A stretch of DNA of 64,000 nt from Lytechinus pictus (Eukaryota > Echinodermata > Echinoidea > Temnopleuroida > Toxopneustidae), in contig NC_087261.1 of NCBI RefSeq assembly GCF_037042905.1, positions 12,412,217 through 12,476,216 of the forward strand. Reading direction: 5' to 3'. The position numbers were made by a program, and so were the translations under genes. This document shows, in pieces, positions 35,016 to 46,470 of the stretch. The notes under the pieces were generated by a model. The model was given only the letters and a program-made list of their open reading frames with translations. It searched no databases and was not told the origin of the DNA. Position 1 is the first letter of the stretch. Each line of letters opens with the position of its first letter.

Positions 35016-36359
35016 AGAGTGAAAAGTCAGTAATTGTAGGACTTGTATTGTCCGTCACTGACACTCCAAGAGGCCTCAAAATCAATTATTTGATGATCAT
35101 AATAATGATCATAACAATAATAATTACAATAATACTTAATAATAATACCTATACTACAAGCAAATAGATGTATGATCTTCATGAAAAATGATAAGTACCC
35201 GCATGGTGATAAACAGTAAAACCATGGACCTACACAGCCCATACGATTATAGAGATCATTTTCAACAATATGCATGTATAGTAATGTTCCTATTCCACAG
35301 GGGCCGTGGAACCTGGTTGAAAGTGCTTTAACCCTAATTATCCCTCCTTTCACATGGCAATGGTGTCCAAAAACGTAAAAATTGCCATCAAAATGTGATT
35401 TCATGCATGTTGAGCCTCCTCCTGTTTTCAAATTCTGTATTTAAACGAACATCAAACTGGTATAAAGGGAAAGACAGTCTGACGAAAAGTTTATTAAAAA
35501 ATAGCAGAAAATATAATGAACAACATTGGTGAACGTTCGAGGAAAAATCCATTAAAGATTGAGAAAGCTACTTGATTTTTAAGATTTGATTTGTGACGTC
35601 ATATACGAGCAGCTGCCCTATTATGTTGTGTAACATAAAATGAATAAATTATTTTTTTAATGGCTCGTGATGACTTTTTTCAGGAGCGGATTTGAATGAA
35701 TTTGTCTGTTGGTATACTAAAGATACAATAAAACCAATTTAATTTACGATACATGGGAGGTTGCTCGCATATGACGTCACAAATAAAAAATATAAATTGA
35801 ATAACTAAAAAAAAAAATCTTTGATAGAATTTCCTCAAACCTTTACCAGTATTTTTTGTTATTTTTTCTGCTATTTTTACAATAATCTCTTTTTTTGTCA
35901 GGGTGCATTTACACTTTAATGTCATCACATTAATTTCTATCCGTTTTAATGTCATTAGATTTTATATGTCTGTCTGTATTACATACAAATTATTCATCGG
36001 ACCCTTAGTTATAGAAGCTTGCTTTTATGTAGGTCCCATCATATTTCTTTGACTTACACGTAAATCAATAACTGATTAATCATGTTGCTTATATATTTTC
36101 CAATTGTCTATAATTTTATAGTTTGTATTATCGTTGTTGCTTTCTTTTAACGTGAAACAAAATGTCAAACGAGAAACATAAAAATAAATAAAATGAAATG
36201 AAAAGAAATAATAGTCGTTCCATGGGATTTGTTCAGTACGAGAGAATGGAAATAGCATTTGAATAGGGAAAAACTTTTAACAACATTTTCTAGTCTCAAA
36301 GAAAATAAATTAATTTTCTGAGAGAACTACTAAACTATATTGCATGTAACTAATATTCT
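35016..36359. other. ODC intron 3, no gene
   Basis: AT-rich intron. 35297-35320 is a fragment matching the CAGGGGCCGCGGAAC MITE end. 35580-35820 includes an inverted pair around GTGACGTCATAT, likely a degraded MITE. Confidence 0.55.
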
Positions 36360-36575
36360 ACACAGTAAAAACGTTGTATAAAAATTATGCAATTCTGTTC
36401 ACTATATGAATCTCACAGTAATTCTTAAACAGTTCAAACAAGTGTTTAAATTCTTGAACAACAAAGTTTGATTCTAAGTATTGAACTCTCAATAATTCAA
36501 GCAACTACTGTAAGATTCATATAGTAAACATGGTAAATAGCGTTGTATGAAATTTCATACAGTATTTTACTGTGT
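36360..36575. mobile_element. MITE with ACACAGTAAAA ends
   Basis: ACACAGTAAAAACGTTGTAT on the left and ATACAGTATTTTACTGTGT on the right are inverted, and the inside (CTATATGAATCT / AGATTCATATAG) is also palindromic; about 216 bp, in ODC intron 3. Confidence 0.75.
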
Positions 36576-37446
36576 AAATAGAAGGTTAAAATCAATAATA
36601 TTCAATAGATCGTGTTTGCTTAATTAACAGAGCAGTGGCAACAAAATTACAAGTTTTCTTATATTACTGAGACCGGAGACAACCAATAATCAACCAGTTA
36701 TCATCCAGATTTATGGGCGTGGGATGACGCATATTTTCAGGTTTATTGCGAAAATCATAAATCGTAATGAGGCCAAGTGTTCGTTTTAGATCGGGGTAAG
36801 TATCGGTTAACGCTTTGATTGTTTAATCGTGGTATTAGTGACATTATTTCCCGCTTACAAGTAAATAATTATTTTTTAGTAATTGTCCTATATCATAGCA
36901 AACATCAGTTGTCATAGAGGAAAGAATTATATTAACATATTAAAAAAAAGAAATAGAAAGGAAAATTAAACGAAGAATACGTCAATTTCAAATGTTGAAA
37001 CATTTCCATGAAATGAAATATTAGCATGACAAGGATGCACAGATCATAAGAAGAGAAATGAAATATATACCAAGATTATGAATATTCGAGCTATTTGACA
37101 ACTGCTTCAGAAGAATAAGTATTAAAAGTGAATGACCCACCGAATGATATATACATGTACACTGTAGCTGAAATATTCACGATGATAGCACACACAAACA
37201 CACGCACACATATTTATTTATTTATTTATTCATGTTTTCTTTATAAAAACAGGGTAGTCCCATTCAAGCCAGATGCCTGCTTTACATATATATATAATGT
37301 TGGCTGGGCTGGGGCTTCGATCCCTGAAATTGAAAGATGTGATGAAGAAATGGAATACCAACACAACCCAGTGTTTTCTCGTAGCAACACAACAATCCCA
37401 AATGAATAGAGAATGAACACACATATTTATTACCGTTCATGCCTAC

Positions 37447-37523
37447 CTTGCTCGCACAATCAAAACCAGCTCCAAGTATAGCTAACATTTCTAGTACTCT
37501 TCTGTTGGAGTTGCATTTAACAG
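37447..37523 (-). CDS. Ornithine decarboxylase-like, coding exon 3
   Basis: 77 bases between acceptor TTCTTTCAG (before 37523) and donor GTAGGC (after 37447). It begins with two bases that complete the Ala codon begun by exon 2, then 25 codons: VKCNSN..., ILGAGFDCASK. The Lys in AVKCN is the Schiff-base lysine that holds pyridoxal phosphate in ODC (Lys69 of mouse, residue 78 here), so the active-site start is intact. GAGFDCAS is the next conserved strand. The phase-0 end joins exon 4. Confidence 0.93.
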
Positions 37524-37554
37524 CTGAAAGAAACGTTTTAACGTACACAATAAG

Positions 37555-37657
37555 TTATAGAGTATAGAAGTGATGACATCACAATGTTTTTTTTTTGCAT
37601 TTGAGCATTTTTGATAACATATTTCGAAAGATCATGATGAAATACCTCCACAAGGAG
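37555..37657. repeat. Left arm of an inverted pair in ODC intron 2
   Basis: About 100 bp containing ATAACATATTTCGAAAGATC, inverted at about 39508-39612. The pair encloses the SINE and LINE pieces, suggesting a palindromic element later invaded, or two opposed copies of one repeat. Confidence 0.7.
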
Positions 37658-37659
37658 GA

Positions 37660-37875
37660 GGCGCGATAGCTCAGTCGGTAGAGCGGGGGACTCGTATTCC
37701 GGTGACCCGGGTTCGATTCCCACTTGGTGCGCTAGTGCCCTTTGGTAAGGCATTAATCCTCAGTACCAGGTCCTTCGGAGGGGACCTTAAGCCGTCGGTC
37801 CTCTGGTTGCTTGCTTACAAGCATTCATGCTTTCTTAGCAATCAGGTAAAAAAATCACCACCACCACCACCACAA
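37660..37875 (+). mobile_element. tRNA-derived SINE
   Basis: Head with tRNA promoter boxes (box A TAGCTCAGTCGG, box B GGTTCGATTCC), then a body containing GGACCTTAAGCCGTCGGTCC (37782-37801, a self-complementary hairpin), and an AAAAAAATCACCACC tail. A similar central phrase (GTTAAAGGTCGGTCCC) occurs in the repeat at 47940-48110, so the two share a central domain; Meta-type SINE domains are a candidate, from memory only. Confidence 0.75.
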
Positions 37876-37906
37876 ATCAAATTTGTTGGGAATCGGTCCA
37901 TGGGAG

Positions 37907-39322
37907 CCTTAGATATTTATTTATTTTATTTATTACGTCTTATTTTACCAGGGTGACTTTGTCAGTGGTTCAAACACTGAATACAAAAACTGGAATACAA
38001 TAACAAAAAATACATTAGAAAACAATTACAGAACATGCACATAAAACTTATTGTCATCTACATATAGTTCAGTGGAGTGGAATCAGCAACCACATGGTGT
38101 CAGGCACGTGAAATTGTTTATTGGTATACTAAAATTGGTTAGAAATGTAGATATGTAAGATAATTATATCTTACTGCATTAGGTGAGTTAGTCATTTACT
38201 AAAGGAATTTCATGAGGGGCGTTACCTAGTTTTGGGTCACTTTCCAGAATCTTTCAGTAAATGTGTGTTTAGAGGGTGCCTGCCTTACATCATGCGGTAA
38301 ACGATTCCAGTCCACTGCACCAACATGGGAAAAAGCTTGTTTGCCAGAATTTTTCCTTGCTTTTGGTATCAAAAGTCCATCAGTTATTGCAGCTCTGGTT
38401 CTGTAACCATGAATAGAATTCGCTTTGTCAAATAAATTGGTCAGGTATTTTGGTGCCTGTCCATTTATAGCTTTGTATACCAGCTTACATCTTTGCATTT
38501 TCCACCGATTTTCAATTGATGTCCAGTTCAACTGACTCAAAACATAATCTGTGGAAGTACGTGTACCAACTCCAAAGACAATTCGTGGCATTCTTTTATG
38601 TTGTTTCACAAGCGACTCTTTGGTCGCAATTGCACAATTTGACCAAGCAGTGCTGGAGCAGTCGAACAATGGCAATACCAGAGCATTTGCTAGCATCTTG
38701 ATACTATCTAGTGGTAAAAATTGTTTTAATCTTCTCAATAGAGCTAATCTAGGTCCAATTTTTTTACTAACATGTTATAAGTGATCCTTCCAATTTAGGG
38801 CAGGATCTAAGATTACACCTAAGTATTTGTAGCTGTCTACTTGCAGTACTACATGATTGTCCAAATGTAATGAAAGGGGCCTGTTCGTACTTGCTAATTT
38901 CTGGGGTGTTCCAAAAATCATAAATTGTGTCTTAGTGGGGTTTAACCTTAGTCCATTATTATTAACCCAGTTACTGATGTGTTTCAAATATTCATTAAGT
39001 ACAGTTTCGAGATCTTCAATTTTCTTTGCACTGTAAAAGATAATAGTATCGTCAGCGTACATCATCACACTACTTTTTGAGGTAACTTTAGGAAGGTCGT
39101 TCACCATAATCGAGAATAGGAGGGGTCCGAGTATTGATCCCTGCGGTACCCCAGTTACTATAGTACCCCATGTGGACTCGGCATCCCTTACAATTGTTCT
39201 CTGTTTGCGATTGGCAAGGTAGTTAGTAAACCAGGTAAGCTCATTGCCTCGTATTCCCTATTTAGATAATTTTTGCATCAGAAGTTCATGGTCTACGGAA
39301 TCGAAGGCCTTGCGAAAGTCTT
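37907..39322 (-). mobile_element. 5'-truncated CR1/Jockey-type LINE
   Basis: Minus strand. 39322-39110 encodes DFRKAFDSVDH, then after a stop GVPQGSILGPLLF. 39107-38775 has the catalytic MYADDTIIF and NPTKTQFM. 38738-38226 has the C-terminal thumb/tail, ending RLPHDVRQAPSKHTF. The 3' end is a TAAATAAA tail near 37915. A stop (about 39257) and frame changes show it is dead. Truncation at the 5' end is usual for LINE copies. It lies antisense-neutral, on the same strand as the ODC gene. Confidence 0.88.
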
Positions 39323-39337
39323 AAAAAACCATGACCT

Positions 39338-39468
39338 CATGAATACATAATTAGCCCCATTGAAATCAATGTATCATTGGCCTGGTTCTAACATTTGTAA
39401 GGAAACAGGCCAATAATACATGTAAATTGACTTTTATTGGGCTGAGTATGTATTCATGAGATCATATC
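39338..39468. mobile_element. 131-bp palindromic MITE
   Basis: ATGACCTCATGAATACATAA on the left and the inverse ending ATTCATGAGATCAT on the right, with a second inverted pair TGGCCTG / CAGGCCA inside. Confidence 0.65.
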
Positions 39469-39507
39469 TTGGGGTCACAGGGACCGATTCTAACAAAATT
39501 TTAGTTG

Positions 39508-39612
39508 TAGAGGTATTTCATCACGATCTTTCGAAATATGTTATCAAACATGCTAAAATGCAAAAAAAAAAAAAAAAAGAAAATTGATGACGTCACACTT
39601 CGGTACTCTACA
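39508..39612. repeat. Right arm of the ODC intron 2 inverted pair
   Basis: Inverse of 37555-37657, including GATCTTTCGAAATATGTTAT and an A17 tract. Confidence 0.7.
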
Positions 39613-40081
39613 TAGCTTGCCCTGACTTTTTTCTCACTATAAACACCGAGACATTTTCACTACGGTACCGCACATGCATCGGAGTGCTGATAGCAAAGAC
39701 TGTGAGGGGGGGGGGGCTCTAAAATAAAAAATTGGTTATCACTATCCCCGGGAGAAGTGAGGGTGGAAAGAGCAAATTTTGTCATTTTTGTTACACCATG
39801 GTTACAGGGTCAGAGATGGTATATGTTTAAAAACATCCCTCACGATTTTTCCCCGGTAAATTTTCATTATACATCTTTTGGTGATTGATGCCTCAGTCAT
39901 ACTTGCCGTGGCCGCCGTGGATTCTAGAATATCTACATCGATTACAGGGTCGCCGCAGAGATTCAAAAAGTGACTGTTGCTGTATACTTTATTTAATAAG
40001 ATGTAATTATTTCCAAGTTATGCTAGAGCCATACCCACGAATCCGATCCAAACCGACCTATGATTATGTCACTGAAAATTA

Positions 40082-40156
40082 GGTGTCGAGGCCGAGTGGT
40101 CTAAGGCGCCTGGCTATACATGGAAAGTCCGGGGTTCGATCCCCGGCCGCGGCACC
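40082..40156 (+). tRNA. tRNA-like sequence (Leu/Ser-like), probable pseudogene or SINE head
   Basis: Acceptor GGTGTCG pairs with CGGCACC, the D-arm is GCCGAGTGGTCTAAGGC and box B reads GGTTCGATCC. The anticodon stem pairs poorly and the T-loop is off by one base, so it is probably not a working tRNA. A diverged relative (GCCGAGTGGTCCAAGG...GGTTCGATCC) is at 59403-59469. It lies in ODC intron 2 on the opposite strand. Confidence 0.5.
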
Positions 40157-40256
40157 TATATGCCCGTGAGCAAAGGCATTTAATCTACAATGCTCTTTTA
40201 TCGCTTTCAAATAAATGGAAATGCTATTTGCATTATAGGTAACTAGGTGTGCTAAA

Positions 40257-40275
40257 AAAAAAAAAAAAAAACTTA
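40257..40275. repeat. Poly-A tract
   Basis: About 19 A after the tRNA-like sequence; possibly the tail of a short retroposon that started with it. Confidence 0.6.
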
Positions 40276-40343
40276 ATAATAATAACGTAATAACTTTGGT
40301 CGGACTGGAGGCAGTAATTTTCGTTGGTGTGGCTCAGACTTAC

Positions 40344-40440
40344 CATAGAATGGTTGCACATTTGGAAACTCCTGCTTCCATAGTTGGTGCTTCTTCTCCA
40401 CATCCTTCAGATCTAACACAAAGTAAGGGTCTTCGTCATC
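40344..40440 (-). CDS. Ornithine decarboxylase-like, coding exon 2
   Basis: 97 bases between acceptor GATTTCAG (before 40440) and donor GTAAGT (after 40344). 32 codons plus one base: DDEDPYFVLDLKDVEKKH, then FPNVQPFY. This matches the ODC region in which an aspartate-rich turn leads to the first barrel strand (YVADLG... TPFYAVK in vertebrates). It starts in phase 0 and ends in phase 1, matching its neighbours. Confidence 0.92.
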
Positions 40441-40497
40441 CTGAAATCAAACAGAAAGATCATTTATGGAACATTGCAGATGTCTAGAAAGAGGAAT

Positions 40498-40560
40498 TGA
40501 GAGAGAGAGTGAGAGAGAGAGAGAGAGAGGGAGAGGGGGGGGGGTGGGGGGAAGAGGGGA
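40498..40560. repeat. GA microsatellite and G-run
   Basis: (GA)n then G-rich sequence just upstream of exon 2 (pyrimidine-rich on the gene strand). Confidence 0.85.
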
Positions 40561-41775
40561 GTGGGGGAAGCTAAAATCTTAGAGATTTGAGGGGGGTGTC
40601 AATGAATGCGTGGTCTTTGTTCACATCATTCAGGGCCTATCAAGTGGTAAGTACTAATTGGAAAAGTGGGGTGGGGGGGGGGTAGAAAGAGTCATGCAAG
40701 GAGGGCAGATTTAGCCCCGCTCCGACCAAAAGCGCGAAAGTATGATGTCAAAAATCAGCAAGAAACAAAAGACATTCCATTTTATTCCCGAATGTATATT
40801 TTGGTAAGAAGACTATTATTATTTTAGAAGGAGAACCGGGGCAGGGAAAGGACGCTAGGCCAATAGGAAAGACATTACTATTATCATTATTATCATTATT
40901 TCCTGCGTGAAGCGCAAGAAAAAGAAAAGGCGCCCCGCTTTGGTCTTTATTCCTTTATTATAGAGAAGATGGAGAAAATGCCTTCCCTATTCCACACTGA
41001 TTTTCTTTTCCAATCGCTTTTCCTCATGTTTGTTCTTTTATTTGGGGGAAGTGAAATGTTCGCATGGCAACGCAGATGAAAATAGTCTAGTGCTAAACGA
41101 TAATAAAATCGAATTGATGAGACAGATGCTCAGCTAAGGTTCGACATCCAAAATAGCATTAAATTGTACATTGGTTGGAGGTTCTTCATGAGCAATTGAA
41201 GAACCTGAAATGAGAGAGCATGCAATGAATAACCACGATCAATCGTTTGTTTTTAAGTCAGCTTAATGCTATATAACCTTCAACTTCAACATAATTATTC
41301 TGATACATCTATATTAAAAAGTCCGAATATACTGCCTGGGATCCCGGATCGGGTTCAAATCACTTTTGTCACGGGACTTGACCATGGAGGATCAGTATGT
41401 TGTTACTGTGTGTGCACAGGATTGTCAGTGGTCATCAGTCTCCTCATTTGCATACCGATCAGGATGTGCATAAACTGTTTTGTGAAATTAAGCAAAACTT
41501 TAAAATGTCTTTCTTATTTTACATCCGATTTTGATGAAATTGTTAGTGTTATGCTTGTTGGATTTTTCTTATTTTTATTCAAATCAATTTTTTTTTATTG
41601 GGATATGGACTTGTCCTTTAAACAATGCACTATCCGAACGAAGGGAACAAGAACAATCATTATGAGAGGCTTGCTTGGTGTCGAAAATGACGTCAGTGGT
41701 ATATTAAAGAAAGCCTATTTATTATTGTAAAATCATTACCAAAAAAAAACACGCACATAAAAAAAATGGGCTTAC
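40561..41775. other. ODC intron 1, no gene
   Basis: Contains a small hairpin (AGGTTCTTCATG...AAGAACCT at about 41177-41206) and, at 41500-41620, degenerate matches to the TTAAAGGG MITE inner sequence. The 154-codon plus-strand frame at 41266-41730 has no recognisable domain. Confidence 0.55.
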
Positions 41776-41904
41776 CTCTCTGGATACATGAACATTGTCC
41801 CCATTTATCACATCCTTCATGTATTTAACAATCTTATCATCATTTCTGGCATCCAGTGATCCTTCCTCTTGCAATGTCCGCCCAGCCGAGATGTTTAATC
41901 CCAT
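41776..41904 (-). CDS. Ornithine decarboxylase-like, coding exon 1 (N-terminus)
   Basis: ATG at 41904 on the minus strand, 43 codons, donor GTAAGC after 41776, phase 0. It begins MGLNISAG and ends DNVHVSRE. The N-terminal arm of ODC is variable between animals, and a 40-odd residue arm before the barrel is normal. The assignment rests on perfect phase joining to exon 2 and spacing. A TATA box lies about 200 bp upstream. Read together, the four exons give about 158 continuous residues. Confidence 0.85.
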
Positions 41905-42069
41905 AACTGAAGATTATTTAACGAAATAATCAACCCCGAAAGTGTCACCGAGGGCACGCCCCTGCTTGTAACTTCTCCTACCATTCCCGGAAAAGTTTGA
42001 GTGGTGTCGAAATAGAGTTTTGTCGTTTTCTTCTCCAAACAATCCTCGCGCACGGTTGAAGAGGTTATT

Positions 42070-42110
42070 CCAAAGTCACAGTGCTGTGCTCCAGAATAAA
42101 CTATATAGGC
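42070..42110 (-). promoter_or_regulatory. Candidate TATA promoter of the ODC-like gene
   Basis: Minus strand GCCTATATAGTTTATTC (42110-42094), a good TATA box. Transcription would start near 42070-42078, giving a 5'UTR of about 170 bases if unspliced. ODC promoters commonly have a TATA box. No transcript evidence. Confidence 0.5.
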
Positions 42111-42711
42111 GTGTTTTGTATGGCCTGCCGACTGACTGAATCACTCGAGTTGAACTCGCTGTGGCATGCAAATTTATTTTTTAGAGGAGGCATTCGCAAT
42201 TCGTGTTGCCGGCGTTTCCACTCTTGTTTGAAAAAAATCTAAATCTTGCGAAAATATGACACTCTTACGGCCGCGCAGTCTGTTCTTATGTAAACTGGCC
42301 AGGCTCGAATCCCCGATGACATAAAAACAGAGGATATACCAGCGGAAAGATAAAAAACAGATCGTAAATTTGAATTGACATAAATGAGGACGAGGCGAGG
42401 GTAAGGTATCCATGTCGCAATTAACCCTGTTAATTGATTAAACATTGACATGCCCATTAATCCTTCATGTCTAGTAGACAGTTGGACATACCGTCACCTA
42501 TTTCCGTCAAATTATTATGGGTAGATGATGTCTACTGAGATGATTACAGGAAACGAACAAATCATACAATTTGTATAAGTTGTAAAATTACCTTGCAATA
42601 GTTCTTACCAACGGTGCAGTGAGGTACAAAAATTAGGGGGCAGAAAAGGGCGTAATTTGTTCTTAACAGTGGCAGTTTAGAGATTAGGAAGGCCCAGAAA
42701 ACTCCGTATCG

Positions 42712-42800
42712 GCCGGTGGCGGATCCAGTGGGGGGAGGGGTGCACATCCGGAACGTGCTCCCCCTCCCCTTGAGAGCAGAAACCCTGGATCCGTCACACC
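42712..42800. mobile_element. hAT-like MITE fragment (GGCGGATCCAG family)
   Basis: GGTGGCGGATCCAGTGGGGG on the left and ACCCTGGATCCGTCACACC on the right are inverted; about 89 bp. The same family lies at 63780-63954 and about 22970-22995. Confidence 0.7.
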
Positions 42801-43560
42801 GAAACAATAATATATGTTAGGTTTTGTAGATGAGCGCGTGGAACCTAAATGGGAAAATAGTCATTAGATATGATTTTGATATACGTAAATCACTATAGCT
42901 GTCCTGAAGTTTACGAAAAACATCAACTTTATACCACTGCCCACGACCAGCAAATTTCATAAACATAATGAATTAAATTTTATTCGGGCATAAATTTTTG
43001 TAGAAGAAGAGGGCTGTCTGTATAGTTAGTGTAAAATTGAAATATTCCATTGATAAAAGCATGGAGCTACTACAGAAAAGGAAGCACTCTCATATACTCT
43101 TACAACATATTTTCTCATGAGCAATTTTGTTTAGTTTGATAAAAACAGTTATATGCAAAATAAAGGCGATAATGTAAATGGGTCAATCACACACTATTAT
43201 ACAATAAATGTTTTTTTTATATATGATGTAGGAAATATTCAAATGTTTTTCTCAATGTGTTTGAAGAACATATGTCATTATCATTGTTGTAACCTATAAT
43301 CGCGATCAAATTGCCTGTTTTACGTTCAGCCGTTTGTTCAAATGATCTTGTTAATGTTGATGTGACCTTCGAAAATACAAACCTTCCAACTGCTGATTAT
43401 AAACAAATCCCCATTCAAAGGCATATTCATCGAGAGTTGGTGTTTGCGAATTTTTACCCTATTCTCAGAATACATGTGTCTCCATTTGTATCTTGATTAA
43501 ATCATTTGATATACTTACTGAACATTTAAAAACTTCGTGGATCGTGTACCATGAACGTAA
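42801..43560. other. No gene seen
   Basis: AT-rich, nothing recognised. Confidence 0.55.
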
Positions 43561-43564
43561 ATTA

Positions 43565-44615
43565 AATCAAATTTAAGTAAAGTAAAGGAATATAAAGTAA
43601 AGTATAACGTGAGATAAGGATGAAGACAAGTGGGTATTTTCTCAAATGGCATGGACAGTGCGACATGGAAGTATAGCAACGTAATTTTTTTTTTTGCAGG
43701 AGTTTCTGCATTTTATTCATAAATCAATAACAAATTAAAAAAAATGATAAAATGACAATGACATAAATTAGTACATATTTGCATGACAATCTAAAAGATA
43801 AATAATGTATAAGACTGAAAACTACATAAATGAAGCATGTAAAATAGTACGGTGGGTGAAAATGCAGGGCCAGCTATAAGCAGGTAATTGCTTGAAACAA
43901 TAGCAGCCATGAGGGAGGGCAACATGGGAACCGTAATAGGTTATAAATATAATTCGATAAAATGATGTCACGAAATAGAAAGTATGAAAGTTTAGATATT
44001 TAGTGGGGAGAGTAAAGTAAATAAAATTAAAAATAGTGTATTAAAGTAAAGTGACTCAGAGTAAAGAGTAAAATGAGAAGAAGTGAAGTGATTTGAAAAG
44101 GGAATTCAGACAGGTGGTATTTTTTTTGTTGAATAATAATCATGGATTGTTAATCACCGACATGACTGAAGTAAAGCAAAGCCAAGTAAAATTATGTAAA
44201 GTTAAGTAAATCAGAGTAAAGTTGAGTGAAGCTGTGAAGTGAAGTTATGTGAAGCTAGATGAAGTGAAATGAAGTAAAGTAAAGTAAAGTGAATCTAACT
44301 GAAGCGAAGTGAAGAAAGTAAAGTGAAGTAAGATAAAGCGACGTAAAATAAAACTGAAGTAAAGCCAAGTGAGGTGACGTGAAGTAAGGTTGAGGTAAGT
44401 GAAGTTAAGTAAAAGTCCAGTAAAAGTAAAAATGAGTGAAGCATAGTGAAGTGAACTGAGCATGGCGAATTGAAGTTAGTGATTTGAAGTAACATACTTT
44501 AATATTAATCAAAATGAAGTGTGTATAAAGAAGTGTAAAGGAAAGTACAAGGTATTATGAAATGCGGTTAATTGGAGTGAACTAAAGTGTAGTGAAGCGA
44601 ATTGCAGTGAACTTA
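43565..44615. repeat. Degenerate purine-rich (AAGTRAAGTRA) array, part 1
   Basis: From about 43565, and densely from 44030, the plus strand is built of GTAAA/GTGAA pentamer-like units (AAGTAAAGTAAAGTGAA). The array resumes at 46106-46460 beyond the transposon at 44616-46101. Minus-strand open frames rich in Leu/Phe/Thr are artefacts. Confidence 0.8.
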
Positions 44616-46101
44616 AAGGAGAATGAAACCCTTGGAGCAAGTTAGCTTTTGTGAAAGCAGAAAAATCAAAGAATAAGATCAACAAAAGTTTGAGTAAAAT
44701 AGGACAAGCAATAGAAGAGTTATGAGCATTTGAATGTCGAGATCACTAATGCTATGGAGATCCTCCCGTTGGCAATGCGACCAAGATCTATGATGTCACA
44801 GATGAACAACTCTCCCCTTTTGGACACTGAAAATATACCCCAAAACATCTCTTTTTGCTCATTCTAATCATATGAAAAACGATTCATCAATGATATAATG
44901 TTGTGAAACCTCTGTACTTGTCCTCTCATAAAGAGAACACCTCACCTTGTGATAGACTCTATAAAAGTGAGAATATAAGGGAAATAAGTACTAAAGTAAT
45001 GAGGGAGTTGTACGTGTGTGACATCACAGATCTTGGTCGCATTGCCAATAGGGCCGTCTGCACCATCCCGAAGTTTCAAATTAGCGCGCTATTTCTGATC
45101 CGGCAAATTATCCCGATCTGAAAAATCTCGAGATAGTTGGCGGTGCAGACGCAATTATCGCGCTAGTTCGTAGGATTAATCTCGAGATTGCAATCCCAAG
45201 TCAACTCGGGTTTATTTGCAAAATAGCGCGCTATTTTACGAATTATCCCGCTAATTCGTCGGTGCAGACGCACTCGAGATTGGACTCGGGGTAATTTATT
45301 CATGACGTCAGTCCATAATGCAATTCGCGTTCCACTTCCGCCTTGGTCAAAACATAAACACGTGCGAAAGTCAACTTTATACATGCGAATAGCGTTCATA
45401 AGCAACGATGGTGTCCCCACCAGTGAATGGATTTTGGGAGAGACCCCGGGAGAGACCAGACCGAAGGGGGAGGCGCTCATCGCATCGACGATGGTCATAT
45501 TCAATAACAACACTGACAGCAGTGTTGTCTTATTCCTTCGCAAAATGTGAGCAAATAGCATTTCTTTCCTCCTTCTCCCCCTCTCTCTCTCTCTCTGTCG
45601 TTGCCTCCTACTCCGCCATCATATTTCACGAAGAATACATCACTTCTTCACTCGCTGAGCTGAAAGGATTGTTGCATAACACCGGTTGAATTCGGCGAAA
45701 GTACTAATGAAAGGAGTTCATTGCTTGCATATCGCGGGAAGTTATTCAAAAGCGCGGGCCGTTGAAACTCCAAGATCCGAAAGTGCGCATGCCCGGAATA
45801 TCGGGCTTGTTGCCTCGCTCGAGCAGATATAGCTCCTCGTGGGATGGTGCAGACGGGGTTTCATGAATCTCGAGATTAATCGCGAAGAGGGCTGATCGGG
45901 CTAAAATCTCGAGATTGAGCAAACTCGGGATGGTGCAGCACCGCCTAATGGGAGGAACTACATGGCATTAGTGATCTCAATATTAAAATGCTCATAACTT
46001 TCTTATTATTCATTCAATCTTCCTCAAACTTTCAACAATATGTTTCTTTGATTTTTCTCTTTGATATGGCCTCAGTTGGTTTCAAGGGTTTCATTCTCCT
46101 T
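44616..46101. mobile_element. TIR element AAGGAGAATGAAACCC, with a nested insertion
   Basis: Ends AAGGAGAATGAAACCCTTGG and its inverse, flanked by TA on both sides (44614-44615; 46102-46103), so Tc1/mariner-like by target. The arms stay inverted through ATAACT / AGTTAT and GACCAAGATC / GATCTTGGTC. Without the nested element at 45050-45946 it would be about 590 bp. Confidence 0.85.
45050..45946. mobile_element. Nested 897-bp element with CTCGAGAT subterminal repeats
   Basis: Starts AGGGCCGTCTGCACC and ends GGTGCAGCACCGCCT; flanked by AAT on both sides (45047-45049; 45947-45949). Removing it restores GCCAATGGGAGG, matching the other arm of the host element. CTCGAGAT occurs about five times and GGTGCAGAC/GTCTGCACC at least four times near the ends, as transposase-binding sites would. 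The interior has TGACGTCA (45303-45310 area), TGCGCATGCC (about 45785) and overlapping 82- and 93-codon frames (45302-45550, 45408-45689) of unknown nature. Confidence 0.8.
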
Positions 46102-46105
46102 TAAA

Positions 46106-46470
46106 TGAGAGTGAAGTAGTCTGCAAGAACAGACTCATATATGACACTTTAACCAATAACCGGTCTAGAGTAAAGACTAGAACCCGAAGACTCTGTATGT
46201 GTATAGAGTACATAGTTAATCTAGAACACAGTTAATCTAGTCTCCCTACTTCAGACTCTGCACTGTGCGTATTGTGAAAGACAAGGGTCTGTGCCTGCAG
46301 ATTAGAAGTGATGAGGAGTAAAGTTAGGAGTAAAGAAAGTGACACAAAGTCAGTAAACATGGTAAATTAAATCAATCTAATGTGAAGAAAAGTAAAATGG
46401 AGTGAAATGACGAGAAGGAAGGTGCAATAAAGCAAGTAACATCAAAATGTAAAGTAAATTAAGATAAATA
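46106..46470. repeat. Purine-rich array, part 2
   Basis: Continuation of the 43565-44615 array; it includes an unrelated spacer at 46130-46300 with repeated CTAGA phrases. Confidence 0.65.

Noticed and set aside
40082..40156. Functional nuclear tRNA gene
   Set aside because: The acceptor and D-arm are good but the anticodon stem does not pair and the T-loop is off by one; a diverged relative at 59403 suggests a repeat family. Kept only as tRNA-like.
41266..41730. 154-codon plus-strand frame in ODC intron 1
   Set aside because: No recognisable domain; part matches the inner sequence of a MITE family found elsewhere in the window.
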